6,449 bases of DNA from Acidobacteriaceae bacterium UBA1795 (lineage in GTDB: Bacteria > Acidobacteriota > Terriglobia > Terriglobales > Acidobacteriaceae): assembly GCA_002314435.1 (NCBI GenBank), contig DCFV01000094.1, positions 10,833 through 17,281 of the forward strand. The letters are read 5' to 3'. Every line of letters begins with the position of its first letter. Position 1 is the stretch's first letter. The notes beneath the pieces were generated by a model. That model was not told where the DNA came from. It saw nothing but the letters and a program-made list of their open reading frames with translations, and did no database searches. This document shows positions 3,887 to 6,449 of the stretch, one piece after another. Both the position numbers and the translations under genes were made by a program.

Positions 3887-5641
3887 CTACTCGACCGCGG
3901 CCACCAACGCCGCGAACGGCGCGAGCTCCACATGGTCGAGCGGAATTGAGGACGAGCCTGCGGCCGGTGTGCTCAGCAGCGGGGTGAGGCGCGTGCCTTT
4001 CACGCCGTTGGCCTGAAGATGAAATGGCACGGTGCGTGCGTGCCCGCTCATATTCAGCGCGACCAGCACCGTGCGGTCACCCTCCCGGCGCAGGAAAGCA
4101 ACGACCTCGGGATCGTCGTTGTTGATCGATTGCTGCGAGCCGTCGCGCAGGGCCGGATCGGTCTTGCGCAGCGCGAGTAGGCGCTTGTATGTGTTGAAGA
4201 TGGAGTTCGGGTCCTTCCTTTCTGACTCCACGTTATAGGTGGCGGCACTGGGCGGCACTGGCAGCCAGGGCTTCGCACTGGTGGTAAAGCCGGTCAGCGC
4301 AGAGCCGTCCCACTGCATCGGCGTGCGCTCGCCATCGCGGCCCTTGTCCTTGGGCCAGCCGCGCTTGCCGATGGGGTCGTGCACATCCTCAATGCGCGCC
4401 GGATCGGTGGTGCGCATGCCGAGTTCCTCACCGTAATACATCTGCGGCGTGCCGCGCGTGGCCAGCAGCAGCACAGCCATCAGCTTCGCGATCTGGTCGT
4501 TATGCTCGCCGTCGCCGTAGCGATCCCACTGGCGCGGCTGGTCGTGGTTAGAGAAGAAGTACTCGGGCTGGCCGTTCGCGGAGTTGCTCTCGATCTCATT
4601 GAACAACTGGCGAAAGCGCGGCGCGGAGAGCTGGTTGACGTCGGCGATTTGGAAGTCCATAGGAAGCTGCACTTCGTCGTTCTTGTCGCCGTACATCTTG
4701 GTGAGCGCCTGCACATTTGGCTCATCGGCCTCTGTGATGAGCACCGGATCGCCGGGATATTTGTCGACTACACGACGCACTTCCTTGAGCACATCGTGCA
4801 CTTCAGGCAGGTCATCCGTGTACTTGTGCTGAATGTTGCGATCTCCGTAGGCGTTGCGACCGGGAAGGAAGGGATCGTCGTGCAGGTTTGGATCCTCAAA
4901 CAAGCGCGAGACGGCATCGATTCGAAAGCCGGCCGCGCCGCGCTTCATCCAGAAGTCGAGCACGCCATACATGGCATCACGTACCTCGGGATTACGCCAG
5001 TTCAGGTCCGGCTGCTGCACATAAAAGTAGTGGTAGTAATACTGCCGCGTGATGGGGTCCCACTCCCAGGCTGGTCCGCCGAACCAGGACTGCCAGTTGT
5101 TGGGCGGCTGTCTTTTGTCGGTCTCAGTCTCGCCTTTGCCGTCGCGCCAGATGTACCAGTCGCGCTTGGGATTTGTGCGCGAAGAGCGCGACTCAAGGAA
5201 CCACGGATTCTGGTCGGAAGTGTGGTTGATGACGTAATCCATCAGCACACGGATTTGGCGCTTCTTCGCCTCAGCGACCAACATATCGAAGTCGGCCAGC
5301 GTACCGTAGACCGGGTCGATTGCGGTGTAGTCGGAGATGTCATAGCCGTAGTCGACGCCCGGCGAGGGGTACATGGGGGTGATCCAGATGGCATCGATGC
5401 CGAGGTCTTTCAGGTAGTCCAGACGCGACGTGATGCCCTTGATGTCGCCGATGCCGTCGCCGTCAGAGTCCTGAAAGCTGCGGGGATAGATTTCGTAGAT
5501 GACGGCGTGGCGCCACCACTCATCGTGCGCGGAGGAAGTGGAGGGTGCCTGCGCCTGCGTAGCCCGGCTCGCCAAAGCGAGCGCCAGGGCCAAAATGGGC
5601 ACACGTAGCCTGTAGAGTGCGGTACGGCTGGTCCAGTGCAT
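3887..5641 (-). CDS. exported GH13 alpha-glucosidase (paralogue B)
   Basis: The gene encodes 584 residues and is clearly paralogous to the next gene downstream, sharing the MHWT start and most long blocks. The signal peptide has hydrophobic VPILALALALA (14-24) and probable cleavage after TQA at 30. GH13 elements in order are WWRHAVIYEIYPRSF (42-56), calcium loop DSDGDGIGD (58-66), region I DYVINH (135-140), QPDLN (210-214), region II GFRIDA with nucleophile D242, region III LITE with acid/base E304, and region IV FSNHD with D367. Both copies keep Ala after the nucleophile, so alpha-1,4 preference is inferred. They differ beside the catalytic residues: TEADEP here against GETYLP, and FSNHDQPR against FDNHDNPR. 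Paralogue A also has a longer loop before NAYGD. This suggests different substrate ranges. ATG 5641 was chosen over an in-frame ATG at 5719 because AGGAG lies 5 nt upstream and the signal peptide then begins normally. The SPFH gene lies 107 bp upstream on the same strand. Confidence 0.93.
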   Translation of the reverse strand: MHWTSRTALYRLRVPILALALALASRATQAQAPSTSSAHDEWWRHAVIYEIYPRSFQDSDGDGIGDIKGITSRLDYLKDLGIDAIWITPMYPSPGVDYGYDISDYTAIDPVYGTLADFDMLVAEAKKRQIRVLMDYVINHTSDQNPWFLESRSSRTNPKRDWYIWRDGKGETETDKRQPPNNWQSWFGGPAWEWDPITRQYYYHYFYVQQPDLNWRNPEVRDAMYGVLDFWMKRGAAGFRIDAVSRLFEDPNLHDDPFLPGRNAYGDRNIQHKYTDDLPEVHDVLKEVRRVVDKYPGDPVLITEADEPNVQALTKMYGDKNDEVQLPMDFQIADVNQLSAPRFRQLFNEIESNSANGQPEYFFSNHDQPRQWDRYGDGEHNDQIAKLMAVLLLATRGTPQMYYGEELGMRTTDPARIEDVHDPIGKRGWPKDKGRDGERTPMQWDGSALTGFTTSAKPWLPVPPSAATYNVESERKDPNSIFNTYKRLLALRKTDPALRDGSQQSINNDDPEVVAFLRREGDRTVLVALNMSGHARTVPFHLQANGVKGTRLTPLLSTPAAGSSSIPLDHVELAPFAALVAAVE

Positions 5642-5687
5642 TGCGACTCCTCGTCCTGTTCCATTGCTCGTGAAAGTGGCAACGGTG
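5642..5687 (-). promoter_or_regulatory. conserved leader of glucosidase paralogue B, with strong RBS
   Basis: Positions 5658-5687 are the partner copy of the 30-nt block upstream of paralogue A. AGGAG (5647-5651) lies 5 nt before ATG 5641. Farther upstream, TGTGATACT (minus strand, about 5709-5701) resembles an extended -10 element but has no clear -35. The paralogue A region does not show the same box, so a shared promoter motif is not established. Confidence 0.45.
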
Positions 5688-5723
5688 TGAACAGGCCAAA
5701 GTATCACATTGGACGGCACCTGG

Positions 5724-5745
5724 CGCGGGAATTGCAGCGCCCGCG
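5724..5745 (-). terminator. weak hairpin just after the SPFH gene
   Basis: CGCGGG and CCCGCG form a 6-bp stem (5724-5729 with 5740-5745) around a 10-nt loop, 3 nt after the SPFH stop codon. No T tract follows, so termination would be partial at best and readthrough into the glucosidase genes remains possible. Confidence 0.3.
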
Positions 5746-5748
5746 ACC

Positions 5749-6449
5749 CTACTTATTCGCGTTCTGGGCCACCAGCATGGAGTCGAGAATCTGGTTGGAA
5801 ACTTCTTGCACCGCCCCCGGGGCATGCGACAGAAAAAGCGTGTTGGTCTTATCACTCTCTCCGATAGCCTTGAGCGTGTCGAAATACTGCGTTACCAGCA
5901 CAAGCTGCATGACGTCTTTCGAAGTTGCACCTTCGACGGCCTTTTGGAATTGCTCAATGGAAGCCTGCAACCCCTCGACGATTGCCTTCCGCTGGTTGGC
6001 GATGCCCTGCCCCTGCAGCGCCTTGCTTTCGGCCTCGGCTTCGGCCTTTTTGACAACGAGAATTTTGTCGGCCTCGCCTCGGGCGGTGGCGGCCACCTGC
6101 TCGCGCTGAGCGGCGTTGATATCGTTCATGGCCGACTTAACCTTGGCGTCGGGGATGATGTCGGTTACGAGCACGTTGACGATCTCGTAACCGAAAGCCG
6201 CCATGTCAGCGTCCAACTCCTGCTTGACGGCGGCAGCGATGCTGGACTGCGAAGCGAACACCTCGTCGAGGGTCATGCTGGGCACGTGGCCCAGGATCAC
6301 CTGCTCGACGTAAGACTTGATCTGCGCCACCGGATCAGAGAGCTTGTAGAACGCGTCGTAGACCTTCTCTGGCCGCACGCGGTTCTGCACAGAGATGGGG
6401 ATGGTGACAAAGACGTTGTCCTTGGTCGTGGCCACCGGCAAAGGGCGCG
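5749..6449 (-). CDS. SPFH/Band 7 protein, HIR-like, N terminus outside the window
   Basis: About 232 C-terminal residues are visible, beginning RPLPVATTKDNVFVTIPISV. The reading frame is open to the window edge, so the start is missing; the TTG at 6441 is an internal leucine codon. SPFH proteins (stomatin, prohibitin, flotillin, HflK/C) form ring-like membrane scaffolds. TKDNVFV, then AFYKLSDPVAQIKSYV, then FGYEIVNVLVTDIIPD, then MNDINAAQREQVAA match the plant hypersensitive-induced-response (HIR) subgroup from memory. A charged, Ala/Glu/Lys-rich stalk follows (GEADKILVVKKAEAEAESKALQGQG), presumably coiled coil. The end, DVMQLVLVTQYFDTLKAIGES with LFLSHAPGAV, is also HIR-like. HIR proteins are about 285 residues, so roughly 50 residues, including any membrane anchor, are lost. 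No functional link to the glucosidases is known. Its exact role is unassigned. Confidence 0.9.
   Translation of the reverse strand, partial: RPLPVATTKDNVFVTIPISVQNRVRPEKVYDAFYKLSDPVAQIKSYVEQVILGHVPSMTLDEVFASQSSIAAAVKQELDADMAAFGYEIVNVLVTDIIPDAKVKSAMNDINAAQREQVAATARGEADKILVVKKAEAEAESKALQGQGIANQRKAIVEGLQASIEQFQKAVEGATSKDVMQLVLVTQYFDTLKAIGESDKTNTLFLSHAPGAVQEVSNQILDSMLVAQNANK

Noticed and set aside
4379..5608. 409-codon open frame on the plus strand
   Set aside because: It is the antisense shadow of paralogue B with no ribosome site or domain; its similarity to the 2117-3457 frame only mirrors the paralogy of the sense genes.
1979..5641. Trehalose synthase or sucrose isomerase assignment for the GH13 pair
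   Set aside because: Motifs fit the oligo-1,6-glucosidase group generally, but the signal peptides and insect-maltase-like segments favour exported alpha-glucosidases; no isomerase-specific feature was recognised.
5642..5719. ATG 5719 as start of glucosidase paralogue B
   Set aside because: It would put 26 residues ahead of the signal peptide. The conserved leader and AGGAG support ATG 5641, and the paralogue starts at the equivalent MHWT.
1..6449. CRISPR arrays, transposases, integrases, tRNA genes or toxin-antitoxin pairs
   Set aside because: No regularly spaced repeats, no terminal inverted repeats with a transposase frame, and no tRNA apart from the tRNA-like part of tmRNA were seen.

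Overview
The window looks like chromosomal DNA from a GC-rich bacterium, most likely an acidobacterium (Terriglobia-type). This rests on three things recalled rather than searched: the tmRNA tag, a PCYCxC-motif (CYCXC family) secreted protein, and secreted GH13 glucosidases of the kind common in soil acidobacteria. There is no sign of an insertion sequence, prophage, CRISPR array or tRNA.

Layout. Positions 1-337 hold most of a transfer-messenger RNA (ssrA) on the minus strand, cut by the window edge at its 3' end. Diverging from it is a small plus-strand gene for an antibiotic-biosynthesis-monooxygenase-like (ABM fold) protein (502-861). Convergent with that gene is a minus-strand gene for an exported CYCXC-family cysteine protein (887-1357). 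The gap 1358-1676 has no credible protein gene. It holds two back-to-back divergent promoter candidates, a structured leader or small RNA on the minus strand, and a textbook Rho-independent terminator (1414-1451) that lies upstream of the CYCXC gene. The plus-strand promoter faces a 76-residue single-pass membrane protein of unknown function (1677-1907). A perfect 22-bp hairpin (1919-1967) then separates that gene from the convergent glucosidase genes.

The right two thirds is a minus-strand run of three genes. In transcription order they are an SPFH/Band 7 protein resembling plant hypersensitive-induced-response (HIR) proteins (5749-6449, cut by the window edge) and two tandem paralogous exported GH13 alpha-glucosidases (3887-5641 and 1979-3769). 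Both glucosidases have signal peptides, all GH13 catalytic residues, the QPDLN motif of the oligo-1,6-glucosidase group and a calcium-loop motif. They are the product of a duplication that carried the leader along: a 30-nt block upstream of each start is conserved at 26 of 30 positions. They probably hydrolyse alpha-glucosidic di- and oligosaccharides in the periplasm or outside the cell.

No complete new multi-gene system is evident. The best candidate for something undescribed is the structured, terminator-bearing RNA region upstream of the CYCXC gene, followed by the conserved leader of the duplicated glucosidases.
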